From: Burkholderia sp. L27(2015)
GTDB taxonomy: Bacteria; Pseudomonadota; Gammaproteobacteria; Burkholderiales; Burkholderiaceae
Direction: 5' to 3'
Assembly: GCF_009765705.1 (NCBI RefSeq)
Contig: NZ_LMUX01000021.1
Location: 944,312 to 1,008,311, forward strand
Length of the DNA: 64,000 nucleotides
Shown here: positions 41,471-52,339 of the stretch, piece after piece
Position numbering within the stretch: the stretch's first letter is position 1
Layout: every line of letters begins with the position of its first letter
Position numbers and translations under genes: made by a program
Notes under the pieces: model-generated
Told to the model about the DNA's origin: nothing
Databases searched by the model: none
Seen by the model: only the letters and a program-made list of their open reading frames with translations

Positions 41471-42211
41471 ATGGAAAGCATCGACCACGTACTGATCGTC
41501 GACGATGACCGTGGTATCCGCGAACTGCTCGCGACCTATCTCGAGAAGAACGGCCTGCGCGTGTCGCTGGCGGCCAATGGCCGCCAGATGCGCGCCGTCC
41601 TGGAGCAGGGAGCGCCCGACCTGATCGTGCTCGACCTGATGATGCCGGGCGAAGACGGCTTGGTGTTATGCCGGGAACTGCGTGCCGGCAAATTCCGCTC
41701 GGTACCGGTGTTGATGCTGACCGCCCGCAACGAGGAAGCCGATCGCATCGTCGGCCTGGAAATGGGCGCCGACGATTACCTGACCAAGCCGTTTGCCGTG
41801 CGGGAGCTGCTGGCACGGATACGCGCCGTGCTGCGCCGCGCTCGCATGTTGCCACCCGGCATGCAGGTGACAGAATCGGCGCAGATGCTGTGCTTTGGCG
41901 ACTGGCGGCTCGATACTACGGCGCGCCACCTGCTCGATGCCGAAGGCACCATGGTGGCCCTGAGCGGCGCCGAATATCGCTTGCTGCGCGTATTCCTCGA
42001 CCACCCGCAACGGGTACTGACGCGCGAGCAGTTGCTCAACCTGACCCAAGGTCGGCAGTCCGATCCGTTTGACCGATCGATCGACCTGCTGGTCAGCCGG
42101 TTGCGTCAGCGCCTGCAGGATGTTGCGCGCGAGCCGCGTTATATCAAGACGCTGCGCAGCGAAGGCTATGTGTTCTCCGCGGCCGTGACTACGCTCGAAG
42201 GCCTTCAATGA
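41471..42211 (+). CDS. OmpR-family response regulator
   Basis: A 246-residue response regulator. The receiver domain shows VLIVDDDRGIRELL, the phospho-acceptor Asp in LIVLDLMMPGEDG, and the Lys in YLTKPFAVREL; the C-terminal winged helix ends with RYIKTLRSEGYVFSA, typical of the OmpR/PhoB group. AAGGAG lies ten bases before ATG 41471; a TTG directly before it (41468) has better spacing and is an alternative start. The kinase gene overlaps its stop by four bases. The pair is flanked by a FieF-like efflux gene, suggesting control of metal balance. Confidence 0.93.
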   Translation: MESIDHVLIVDDDRGIRELLATYLEKNGLRVSLAANGRQMRAVLEQGAPDLIVLDLMMPGEDGLVLCRELRAGKFRSVPVLMLTARNEEADRIVGLEMGADDYLTKPFAVRELLARIRAVLRRARMLPPGMQVTESAQMLCFGDWRLDTTARHLLDAEGTMVALSGAEYRLLRVFLDHPQRVLTREQLLNLTQGRQSDPFDRSIDLLVSRLRQRLQDVAREPRYIKTLRSEGYVFSAAVTTLEGLQ

Positions 42212-43527
42212 ACCTGCGTTCCTTGCTGCACTGGCCGCGTACCTTATTCGCAAGACTGACCCTGATCCTGTGCATTGGCCTCGTGCTGGCACAAACGTTA
42301 TCGTTCTGGCTCACCATGACAGAACGCGACCAGACCATGACCAACGTGATGGCGGGCTACGTCGAACGCGAGGTCGCCAGTTCGGTTGCGCTGCTCGATC
42401 ATTTACCCGCGTCCGAGCGCGCGGCATGGCTGCCGCGGCTGGCACGGCGCAGTTACGAATTCATCCTGGGCCCCGGGCTTGCGGGCCAGCCGCCCGATGC
42501 ACGATTGTCGGCACTGCTGGCCAGATCGATTTCCGACGGCATCGGCACCCGATATCCCCTGACCGCGAACGCGATTCCTGGCGACGCCGAGCGCTTGCAG
42601 GTCCATTTGCAATTGAGCGACGGTACGCCGCTGACCATCGACGTACGTCCGATGTCTAGCCTCCCGTTATCGCCCTGGCTGCCGCTGGTGCTTCTGTTGC
42701 AGTTGGCTGTGCTGGCCATCTGTTGCTGGCTGGCGGTACGGCTGTTGACTCGCCCGCTGCAGGACCTGGCGCTGGCAGCCGACACGCTCGGGCCCGACCT
42801 GAAGGCGGCCCGCTTGCCCGAAGACGGGCCGTCCGAAGTGGCGCGTGCAGCAAAGGCGTTCAACGCGATGCAGGACCGCATGGCGATGTACGTGACCGAG
42901 CGCATGCAGATCCTGGCGGCGATTTCGCACGACCTGCAAACACCGATCACCCGCATGCGCCTGCGCGTCGACGTCATGGATGACAGCGAGCAGCATGCGA
43001 AGCTGCGGCAGGATTTGCAGGAAATGGAAACCCTGGTAAAGGAAGGCGTCACCTATGCGCGCACGTTGCACGGTGCGACTGAAGTGCCTTGCCGCATCGA
43101 TCCGGACGCCTTGTTCGACAGCCTGGTGTGCGACTATGTCGACGCCGGCAAAGAGGTCAGTCTGGAGGGGCGCGTCGCCATTGCGCTGATGACGCGTCCC
43201 CAGGCTCTGCGCCGAGTCCTGGGCAATCTGATCGATAACGCATTGAAGTTCGGTGGAGCGGCCGAGATCAACGTGGCGGCGTTGCCGGACGACCAAGTGA
43301 CAATCTCGGTGCTCGACCGTGGACCCGGCATACCGGAGCAGTCGCTGGAAGCGGTGTTCGAACCGTTCTACCGGGTGGAAACATCGCGTAATCGCCACAC
43401 CGGGGGCACCGGGCTGGGCCTGGCCATTGCGCGGCAACTCACGCTGGCGATGAATGCGACGCTGTCGCTGCATAACCGGCCTGGCGGCGGGCTGGAAGCC
43501 AGGTTGACCTTGAAAAACGTGCGCTAA
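42208..43527 (+). CDS. EnvZ-type membrane sensor histidine kinase
   Basis: A 439-residue inner-membrane kinase. Membrane segments at about 12-32 and 158-182 enclose a periplasmic sensor region of about 120 residues; a HAMP linker, a HisKA domain with the phosphorylated His in AAISHDLQTPITRMRL, and a HATPase domain with GNLIDNALKFGG, DRGPGIP and GGTGLGLAIA follow. It overlaps the response regulator gene by four bases. The cation exporter gene starts 12 bases after its stop, so a metal or stress signal is plausible. The signal is not known. Confidence 0.93.
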   Translation: MNLRSLLHWPRTLFARLTLILCIGLVLAQTLSFWLTMTERDQTMTNVMAGYVEREVASSVALLDHLPASERAAWLPRLARRSYEFILGPGLAGQPPDARLSALLARSISDGIGTRYPLTANAIPGDAERLQVHLQLSDGTPLTIDVRPMSSLPLSPWLPLVLLLQLAVLAICCWLAVRLLTRPLQDLALAADTLGPDLKAARLPEDGPSEVARAAKAFNAMQDRMAMYVTERMQILAAISHDLQTPITRMRLRVDVMDDSEQHAKLRQDLQEMETLVKEGVTYARTLHGATEVPCRIDPDALFDSLVCDYVDAGKEVSLEGRVAIALMTRPQALRRVLGNLIDNALKFGGAAEINVAALPDDQVTISVLDRGPGIPEQSLEAVFEPFYRVETSRNRHTGGTGLGLAIARQLTLAMNATLSLHNRPGGGLEARLTLKNVR

Positions 43528-43539
43528 AAACGACATAAC

Positions 43540-44448
43540 ATGCCGCTTGATTCGTCGAACCCAACCCTGCGCCGTCTGGCCTCGCAAGTCGCGCTCGCTG
43601 TTGCTGTCTTACTGATCGGGGTAAAAGCGTGGGCGTGGCTCGCCACGGGCTCGATCTCTCTACTCACGTCTGCAGCAGACGGGCTGGTCGACGTGCTCGC
43701 GTCGCTGGTCACGTTTGCCGGTGTGAGGTATGCCGGGCGTCCGCCCGACCAGGGGCACCGCTATGGGCACGGCAAGGCCGAGGCCGTCGCGGCCTTGATC
43801 CAATCGATTTTGCTGGCGGGCGCTGCCGTGGGCCTGGGTATCGAATCGGTCCAACGGCTTTTTGTGCCGCAACCACTGACCCAAATGGGGCTGGGCATAT
43901 GGGTCATTATCGGTAGCACGGTGGCAGCCGCGAGCCTCGTCGCGATGCAGACCTACGTGGTGAAGCGTACCGGATCGACGGCTATTGCGGCCGACCGCGC
44001 ACATTACGTGACCGACGTTGCGGTCAATATCGCCGTGCTGGTCGCGCTGATTCTCGAGCGGTTTCTTGCGTGGGGCCAAGCCGATTCCATCGGCGCGTTG
44101 GCAATCTCCTGCTACATGTTGTGGAATGCCCGAGGCATGGCTTTGCACGCGCTTGTTCAGTTGCTCGATAGCGAACTCGATATGTCCGAGCGCAAGCGTA
44201 TCCAATCCGCAGTGCTCGGCTGCGACGGTGTGCAAGGGGTCCATGACATCCGCACGCGCGATGGCGGCGACCGCGTGTTCGTCGAATTTCATGTCGAAGT
44301 GGATGGGCATATATCGGTCGAGCACGGGCACGACATTGGAGACCGTTCGGAGCATGCGGTAAAAGCGTTGTTTCCCGCCGCCGATGTGATCGCGCACGTG
44401 GAGCCTGCGGGCATTCAAGATGAACGGCTCGATGATAGGGTCAAGTGA
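43540..44448 (+). CDS. Cation diffusion facilitator (FieF-like metal efflux protein)
   Basis: A 302-residue CDF-family exporter with six membrane segments and a C-terminal cytoplasmic domain. TSAADGLVDVLASLVTFAG in TM2 and DRAHYVTDVAVNIAVLVAL in TM5 carry the paired Asp/His residues of the transport site; HRYGHGKAEAVAAL follows TM2. The C-terminal region (VQGVHDIRTRDGGDRVFVEFHVEVDG) binds metal in relatives. The tetrad with an Asp in TM2 position 1 resembles the FieF group (Fe2+/Zn2+). It is likely cotranscribed with the two-component pair before it. Confidence 0.92.
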   Translation: MPLDSSNPTLRRLASQVALAVAVLLIGVKAWAWLATGSISLLTSAADGLVDVLASLVTFAGVRYAGRPPDQGHRYGHGKAEAVAALIQSILLAGAAVGLGIESVQRLFVPQPLTQMGLGIWVIIGSTVAAASLVAMQTYVVKRTGSTAIAADRAHYVTDVAVNIAVLVALILERFLAWGQADSIGALAISCYMLWNARGMALHALVQLLDSELDMSERKRIQSAVLGCDGVQGVHDIRTRDGGDRVFVEFHVEVDGHISVEHGHDIGDRSEHAVKALFPAADVIAHVEPAGIQDERLDDRVK

Positions 44449-44485
44449 GAACAGGTCAGTCGATCTGTTTCACTGCGTGCAAAAC

Positions 44486-45049
44486 GGTACACAATTCCTT
44501 TATCTCTTGTCAGGAGAACGCTACTTCAAACGGTGTAGCGGGATACTGACGGCGATCGACGAAGCTGAGGCACAGGCGGCAGATGTACACAAGCGACCGT
44601 CGGGCATATTGCGGATCCATGCGCTTGCCAGTTTCGGGTTGCACTATCTGATGCCGATGATCTCCAGCTATCGCAAGAAATATCCCGAGGTGGAGATCGA
44701 ACTGACGCTGTCGCAACATACTCCGGATATTTTGCGCGAGGGTTTCGACGTCGCAGTCATCGATGGGGATAGGGATCCTGCCGATTTACACCGCGCTCGA
44801 CGGGTTGAGCCGTGGGCTTTTTGTGCGGGTACTACCGGAGTATCAGATTCAAAAAACGAACGTGTACCAGGTCTATCTCTCTCGCCAGTTTGTCCAGGCC
44901 ACCATAGGCACCTGGTTGCAACACGTGCGAGACGATTTCGAAGGGGCGCTGGCACGCGATGAGGATATGCTCGATGCGCATTCGGTTTCGTGGTCTGACG
45001 CATGCCGAGCATCGCTGAGTGGGCTCGGAGCAAGCATTCGCCAGAAATA
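44486..45049 (+). pseudogene. Decayed LysR-family regulator
   Basis: Fragments of a LysR protein lie in two frames. The first begins near LSGERYFKRC and reads GILTAIDEAEAQAA, LRIHALASFGLHYLMPMIS and the start of the effector domain to FDVAVID. Then the frame shifts at about 44763, and the second fragment (GIGILPIYTALDGLSRGLFVRVLPEYQ up to IGTWLQHVRDDF) is the normal C terminus of such a regulator. About 70 residues between the two and the whole DNA-binding head are missing. The gene cannot make a working regulator. Confidence 0.8.
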
Positions 45050-45159
45050 GGGGGCAAATCTCCGGTTTTTCCAGGGTTTGGTAAGAAACGGTCAGGCGCA
45101 TACTGCAAAAATCCCAAGGCACTCAACGCTGTCCGACCTCGCACAGGAGTCCGTTCGTC

Positions 45160-45591
45160 ATGCACGTTTCCAACACCTCGCCGCTCATCGGTAACGCCGT
45201 CACTACCACCTCGTCAAATGCCGCGGGCAGCAGCAGCGCCCCGTCATCGTTCCAGTCGATGCTCAGCCAATTGACCGACTACGTGAACGAAACCCCCGCG
45301 CAGCGGATGGAAGCCTCGATCCTCGCTCAGCTTGGCATTACCCCGCAGCAGTTGGCAGCCATGTCGCCGGCAGATCGCGAGAAAGTGGAAACAGAGGTCA
45401 AGGAACTGATGAAAAAAGAGATGCAGGCTCAGGAACAGCAGCAGCAGGCACAGTCACAGGCCCAAATTCAACAGCAGGTACAGGCGGTACAGGTCCAACT
45501 GCAACTGCCGACATCGCAGGTGAATACGCAATCGGGTACGCAGTCAAATACGCAGTCGTCATCCAAGCACAATACGACGATAAGCCTCTAA
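45160..45591 (+). CDS. Glutamine/serine-rich hypothetical protein
   Basis: A 143-residue protein I do not recognise. Residues 1-30 are Ser/Thr-rich, a short charged helical middle (SMLSQLTDYVNETPAQRMEASILAQLGITPQQLAAMSPADREKVETEVKELMKKEM, about 33-90) may form a coiled coil, and the end is a Gln-rich low-complexity tail with Gln-Thr-Asn-Ser repeats. No signal peptide is present. AGGAG lies nine bases before the ATG. Its middle resembles small proteins common in Burkholderia genomes, but no role is known. Confidence 0.7.
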   Translation: MHVSNTSPLIGNAVTTTSSNAAGSSSAPSSFQSMLSQLTDYVNETPAQRMEASILAQLGITPQQLAAMSPADREKVETEVKELMKKEMQAQEQQQQAQSQAQIQQQVQAVQVQLQLPTSQVNTQSGTQSNTQSSSKHNTTISL

Positions 45592-45717
45592 CTTCTGCGC
45601 TCGGCGCGGCTCATTGCGCACGTGATTTGGAGTTGTCCTGGGCGCTGCATGGTCAGATATCCTTCACGGGAAACGACCAACGGCAACTGATCCGAACTCC
45701 TAGCTGCGATAGCTGCG

Positions 45718-46767
45718 TCATTTCATGCCGTACCAGGCACCGCGCCCACTTCCGTGCGACTCAAGGTGCTGTCTTTCGACCAGGCCACGGAAATGTTGCT
45801 TCAAGGTGTTGCGGCTGCTACCGGTGAGCTTGATAGCTTCGGCCATCGTGATTCGTCCATGCTCGCGCGCGAACTCGATGATCTGTAAGGACAGCGCGGA
45901 CAGAGACGCAAGCACGATTTGCTCGCGCTCAGCCTTTTTCTCAAGCCGTCGCACCTGTTCGGCAAGAGAGCGAAGAAAGAACATCAGCCACGGTTGCCAG
46001 TTCGGCTCACCGCTGCGGATGGTCCCCTGAGTCTGTCGCAAGGCCAGATAGTAGCCTTCCTTGTTCGCCTCGATCACGCTTTCCAGCGAGCTGTACGGCA
46101 CATAGGCGTATCCGGCCTGAAGCAGCAGCAATGTGGTCAGCACGCGACTGAGCCGTCCGTTTCCATCTTGGAAGGGATGGATTTCCAGAAACACGACAAC
46201 AAAGATGGCAACGATCAGCAGCGGATGCAGGCGCGCCTTTTCGCGCTCGTCGCTGACCCACAACATCAGTTCGCTCATCAAGCGCGGCGTGTCGAAGGGC
46301 GTAGCCGTTTCAAACACGACGCCGATGTGCCGGCCAGTTTCATCGAAAGCAGCGACGCTGTTGGTATTTGTCTTGTAGAGACCCCGGTGCCGTTCGTCCT
46401 TCAGGCTGTGCTGAAGAAGGATCTGATGGAGTTGCTTGATGTGGTTCTCGTTGAAGGGGATGTCTTGCCACGAACTGAACATCAGGTCCATGAGCTCGGC
46501 GTACCCGGCCACTTCCTGTTCATCTCTCGTTTCGAACTTCTGGATGGCCAGGTTGGACAGCAGTCGTTCAACTTCCCGGTCAGATAGCTTGCTACCTTCG
46601 ATGCGGGTTGATGAGCCGATGCTCTCGATGGTTGCCACACGTCGAAGGGATGACAACCGGTCTGGCGCAAGGGTGCCCAGGGCACGCCATGCCCCTTTGA
46701 ACTCGTCGATCCGAGCGACCAGGCTCAGGATCTCGAGTGTGATCTGCAGTGTGTGCGTTCTGAACAT
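45718..46767 (-). CDS. Fic family protein with C-terminal winged helix
   Basis: A 349-residue Fic enzyme, which transfers AMP from ATP to target proteins. The active-site motif is IHPFQDGNGRLSR near residue 197, and the regulatory alpha-helix motif S53TRIEG in the N-terminal part matches (S/T)xxxE(G/N), which blocks ATP in the class II Fic proteins. The C-terminal 60 residues (RITMAEAIKLTGSSRNTLKQHFRGLVERQHLESHGSGRGAWYG) form a winged helix, so it probably binds DNA. It has no adjacent antitoxin, as expected for this class. The ATG at 46767 is used because the upstream codons cross the inverted repeat at 46779-46823; no good ribosome-binding site precedes it. Confidence 0.9.
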   Translation of the reverse strand: MFRTHTLQITLEILSLVARIDEFKGAWRALGTLAPDRLSSLRRVATIESIGSSTRIEGSKLSDREVERLLSNLAIQKFETRDEQEVAGYAELMDLMFSSWQDIPFNENHIKQLHQILLQHSLKDERHRGLYKTNTNSVAAFDETGRHIGVVFETATPFDTPRLMSELMLWVSDEREKARLHPLLIVAIFVVVFLEIHPFQDGNGRLSRVLTTLLLLQAGYAYVPYSSLESVIEANKEGYYLALRQTQGTIRSGEPNWQPWLMFFLRSLAEQVRRLEKKAEREQIVLASLSALSLQIIEFAREHGRITMAEAIKLTGSSRNTLKQHFRGLVERQHLESHGSGRGAWYGMK

Positions 46768-46778
46768 GAACCAATAAT

Positions 46779-46823
46779 ACACCCGTTTACACCCATTTAA
46801 GAAGAATGGGTGTAAACGGGTGT
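46779..46823. promoter_or_regulatory. Perfect 19-bp inverted repeat at the fic promoter
   Basis: ACACCCGTTTACACCCATT and its exact complement are separated by seven bases (TAAGAAG), starting 12 bases upstream of the fic start codon. Each arm contains two copies of ACACCC (GGGTGT on the other strand). A TATTAT -10-like box lies between it and the ATG, so the site would cover the promoter. No T run follows, so it is an operator rather than a terminator. The winged helix of the Fic protein is the natural candidate binder. Confidence 0.75.
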
Positions 46824-47241
46824 GCAAATGGGATTGCACGTTAGCAGGATGCGCCTGGAGCACTACTGACGTTTCGGTGAATGACCGATTAGACGGCGAT
46901 GCGAAGTGACGGCCTACCGCACAGCACCTAATATTCTTGAGACCACGTCGCTGTCGGATTACCGCGCTGATTATCTACACCACGGTCACGTTCCTGGATG
47001 GTTCTCAGCCGTTTCGATTCTGTGCGGCAGGATCAAAGCGCACTCAGGCGTGTAAGACGAACATATCGTCTTACACGGCGCACCAGCACTTTACGCTGCG
47101 TCGCCTTGCTCTCCATCCAGGCCATCCTCTTTTCCCAATGCAATCTGTACCAAGGTCCCATCAGGGATGCTACCTGCCATTTTGATCAAGTAGTAATTGA
47201 AGAAAAACGCTACTAGAACAAAAATCAAAATGTGGGTAAAG
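46824..47241. other. Intergenic region between fic promoter and ssb terminator
   Basis: No convincing gene was seen; open frames here lack start signals and familiar protein composition. It contains the 12-bp inverted repeat at 47049-47077. The region may mark the edge of an acquired segment carrying fic. Confidence 0.5.
47049..47077. repeat. Perfect 12-bp inverted repeat
   Basis: CGTGTAAGACGA-ACATA-TCGTCTTACACG is perfectly symmetrical with a five-base loop. It begins with GTGTAA, as in the fic palindrome. No T run follows and no gene starts close by on either strand, so its role is unclear: a regulator site, a folded RNA or an end of a mobile element. Confidence 0.7.
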
Positions 47242-47276
47242 AAAAAGCCTGCAACCAAATGGGTTACAGGCTTTTT
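47242..47276. terminator. Bidirectional intrinsic terminator after ssb
   Basis: AAAAAGCCTG ... CAGGCTTTTT with an inner AACC/GGGTT part forms a stem flanked by A and T runs on both sides. It lies 26 bases after the ssb stop on the minus strand and has a proper U tract in both directions. Confidence 0.9.
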
Positions 47277-47301
47277 ATTTACGAATTAAAATAAGTGTCC
47301 G

Positions 47302-47814
47302 TTAGAACGGAATGTCGTCGTCCATCTCGTCGAAATTCCCGCCGGCCGCCGGAGCGCTCGGGCGGCTAGCACCCGCTGCCGGCCGCGCCGCGCCACCGCC
47401 ACTTGCCGCACGTGCCGGACGTTCCGCCGGTTCACGCTGCTGGTAACCACCGCCCTCCTCGCCACCCATGCTCGCGCCGCCGCGGCCACCCAGCATCTGC
47501 ATCTGTTCGCCGACGATTTCGGTCGAATACCGTTCCGCACCAGCCTGATCCGTCCACTTGCGCGTACGGATGCGCCCTTCGATATAAACCGACGAGCCTT
47601 TTTTCAAGTATTCCGCAGCGATCTCGGCCAGACGGCCAAAGAAAGCGACCCGGTGCCATTCGGTGGCTTCCTTCATCTCGCCGCTAGCCTTGTCCTTGTA
47701 CCGGTCGGTCGTAGCCAGACGGATGTTGGATACCGCATCGCCGCTGGGCAAATAGCGGGTTTCGGGATCGGCGCCGAGGTTGCCGACGAGAATGACCTTG
47801 TTGACGGATGCCAT
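47302..47814 (-). CDS. ssb: Single-stranded DNA-binding protein
   Basis: A 170-residue SSB. The N-terminal OB fold (residues 1-108, [25 protein letters not shown]...) binds single-stranded DNA as a homotetramer; residues 110-160 are a disordered Gly/Ala/Pro-rich linker; and the conserved acidic tip DEMDDDIPF binds partner proteins of replication and repair. The ATG at 47814 is the family start. It is followed by a clear terminator and preceded by an MFS gene in the same direction. Confidence 0.98.
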   Translation of the reverse strand: MASVNKVILVGNLGADPETRYLPSGDAVSNIRLATTDRYKDKASGEMKEATEWHRVAFFGRLAEIAAEYLKKGSSVYIEGRIRTRKWTDQAGAERYSTEIVGEQMQMLGGRGGASMGGEEGGGYQQREPAERPARAASGGGAARPAAGASRPSAPAAGGNFDEMDDDIPF

Positions 47815-47895
47815 GAAGTTCTCCAGTTATTCAGTGTGCGTGTTTCAAGCCTGCGCGCTCAGCTAGCCCATCAGGTAGCTCCGCGGGTTAGCCCA

Positions 47896-49110
47896 TCAGG
47901 TAGCCCGTGCCGCAGTTGCGTGCGCCGGGCGTGGCGGCGGCTTCATCGTGGCGGCGATTATAAGCCACACCAGCACCAGCGCCGAGCAAGCCAGGAACAC
48001 CGCCTGCTGGCCGGCACTTTTCAGCAACCAGCCACCCAGCGCGCCGCCCGAAAACAGCCCCAGCGCTTGTGTGGTGTTGTACACACCCATCGCCGCGCCC
48101 TTGCGCGCACCGGGCGCGAGCTTGGACACCAGCGAAGGTTGCGACGCCTCCAGCACGTTGAAGCCGGTGAAGTACACCAGCAGCATTGCCGCCATCCACC
48201 ACAGGGTATGAGGAAACTCGGCCAGACACAACTGGCCGATTAGCACGGCCGCAATCGCGGCCAAAAGCACGCTTTTCATCTTGCCGCGCTTTTCAGCGAC
48301 GATGATGGCCGGCACCATCAGGCAAAACGACAGCCCCATCACGGGCAAGTAGATCTTCCACGACGATTCGAGCGGCAGACCGCTGGACACCAGGATCTGC
48401 GGCACCACCACGAACAGCGCCGTTTGGGTGGCATGCAACGCGTAGACGCCAAAATTCAAGCGCAGCAACTCGGTGTTGTGCAGCACCTCGGAGAACGGCG
48501 CCTTCACATGCACGGGCGGCTTGGGCGCATCGGGCACCACCCAGATCACCACGCCGATCGCGACGATGGAGAGGATACCGACCGCACCGAACAGGCCGCT
48601 CATGCCGATCCAGCGAAACACAATGGGCGCCGCGATGATGGCGATCGCAAATGAAATACCGATGCTGCCGCCGACCATCGCCATGGCCTTGGTGCGGTTT
48701 TCCTCGCGCGTCAGGTCTGCGATGAACGCGGTAACGGCCGAGGAGATTGCGCCGGCGCCCTGGATCGCGCGGCCGATGATGATCCACTCCAGATTGTGCG
48801 CAAGCGCTGCCACCAGGCTACCCAGTGCGAACAACACCAGCCCGGCAATAATGACCGGTTTGCGCCCGAGCAGGTCCGAAGCCCAGCCATACGGGATATA
48901 CAACAGCGACTGGGTCAAACCGTAGATGCCGATCGCCAGGCCGACCAGCGCGACGTTGTCGCCGCCGGGGACGGTTTTCGCATACACGGAAAAGACCGGC
49001 ATGATCATGAACAAGCCCAGCATGCGCAACGCGAAGATCGCGGCCAGCGACACTGTGGCGCGCAACTCGGGGGCGCTCATGCGGGCGGAGGGTGCTCGGG
49101 TGTTCGACAT
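47896..49110 (-). CDS. Major facilitator superfamily transporter
   Basis: A 404-residue inner-membrane transporter with 12 predicted segments. The MFS loop motif between helices 2 and 3 is GWASDLLGRKPVIIAGL (GxxxDxxGR/K), and MFS antiporter motif features are seen in helix 5. Its place between uvrA and ssb is conserved in Burkholderiales, which suggests ancestry rather than a shared job. The group resembles the YajR-type efflux pumps. The substrate is not known. Confidence 0.9.
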   Translation of the reverse strand: MSNTRAPSARMSAPELRATVSLAAIFALRMLGLFMIMPVFSVYAKTVPGGDNVALVGLAIGIYGLTQSLLYIPYGWASDLLGRKPVIIAGLVLFALGSLVAALAHNLEWIIIGRAIQGAGAISSAVTAFIADLTREENRTKAMAMVGGSIGISFAIAIIAAPIVFRWIGMSGLFGAVGILSIVAIGVVIWVVPDAPKPPVHVKAPFSEVLHNTELLRLNFGVYALHATQTALFVVVPQILVSSGLPLESSWKIYLPVMGLSFCLMVPAIIVAEKRGKMKSVLLAAIAAVLIGQLCLAEFPHTLWWMAAMLLVYFTGFNVLEASQPSLVSKLAPGARKGAAMGVYNTTQALGLFSGGALGGWLLKSAGQQAVFLACSALVLVWLIIAATMKPPPRPAHATAARAT

Positions 49111-49355
49111 CGGGTCAAGGATCCGGAAGGAAACTACATTGCAGCCAACGATAATGCAGCGCTGCGCACGCTATTGAGATATTCGGGATCAGCGGTTCTT
49201 GCTCAGCAGCGCTCAAAGGCCACTTGGAAGTTACCGCATGGCCGACGCACGCGGCCTGCGCACACCGTGGCTCGCCGCCTCTGGAGATACAGGTACGGCG
49301 CTCATCAAAAGTCGTTATAGTAGCAGGTTTGGCCTCCCCGCTTTTCGATAGGCTT

Positions 49356-52217
<2,862 letters not shown>

Positions 52218-52339
52218 ACGTGCCGTAATAGCGTATAAGACAAACCGGGACACGGCTGTCGCTCCGAAATTTCGAGCAATAGCTGACAACGCACCGCGAT
52301 ACCACGCATACCGGACGATACCGCGCATTTTTTGGACGC

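Noticed and set aside
46779..46823. Perfect palindrome considered as an intrinsic terminator
   Set aside because: No T run on either strand, and it lies upstream of a start codon rather than after a stop.
46937..47216. Open frames between fic and ssb considered as a small gene
   Set aside because: No ribosome-binding site, mixed composition, and one frame crosses the perfect inverted repeat; no family resemblance.
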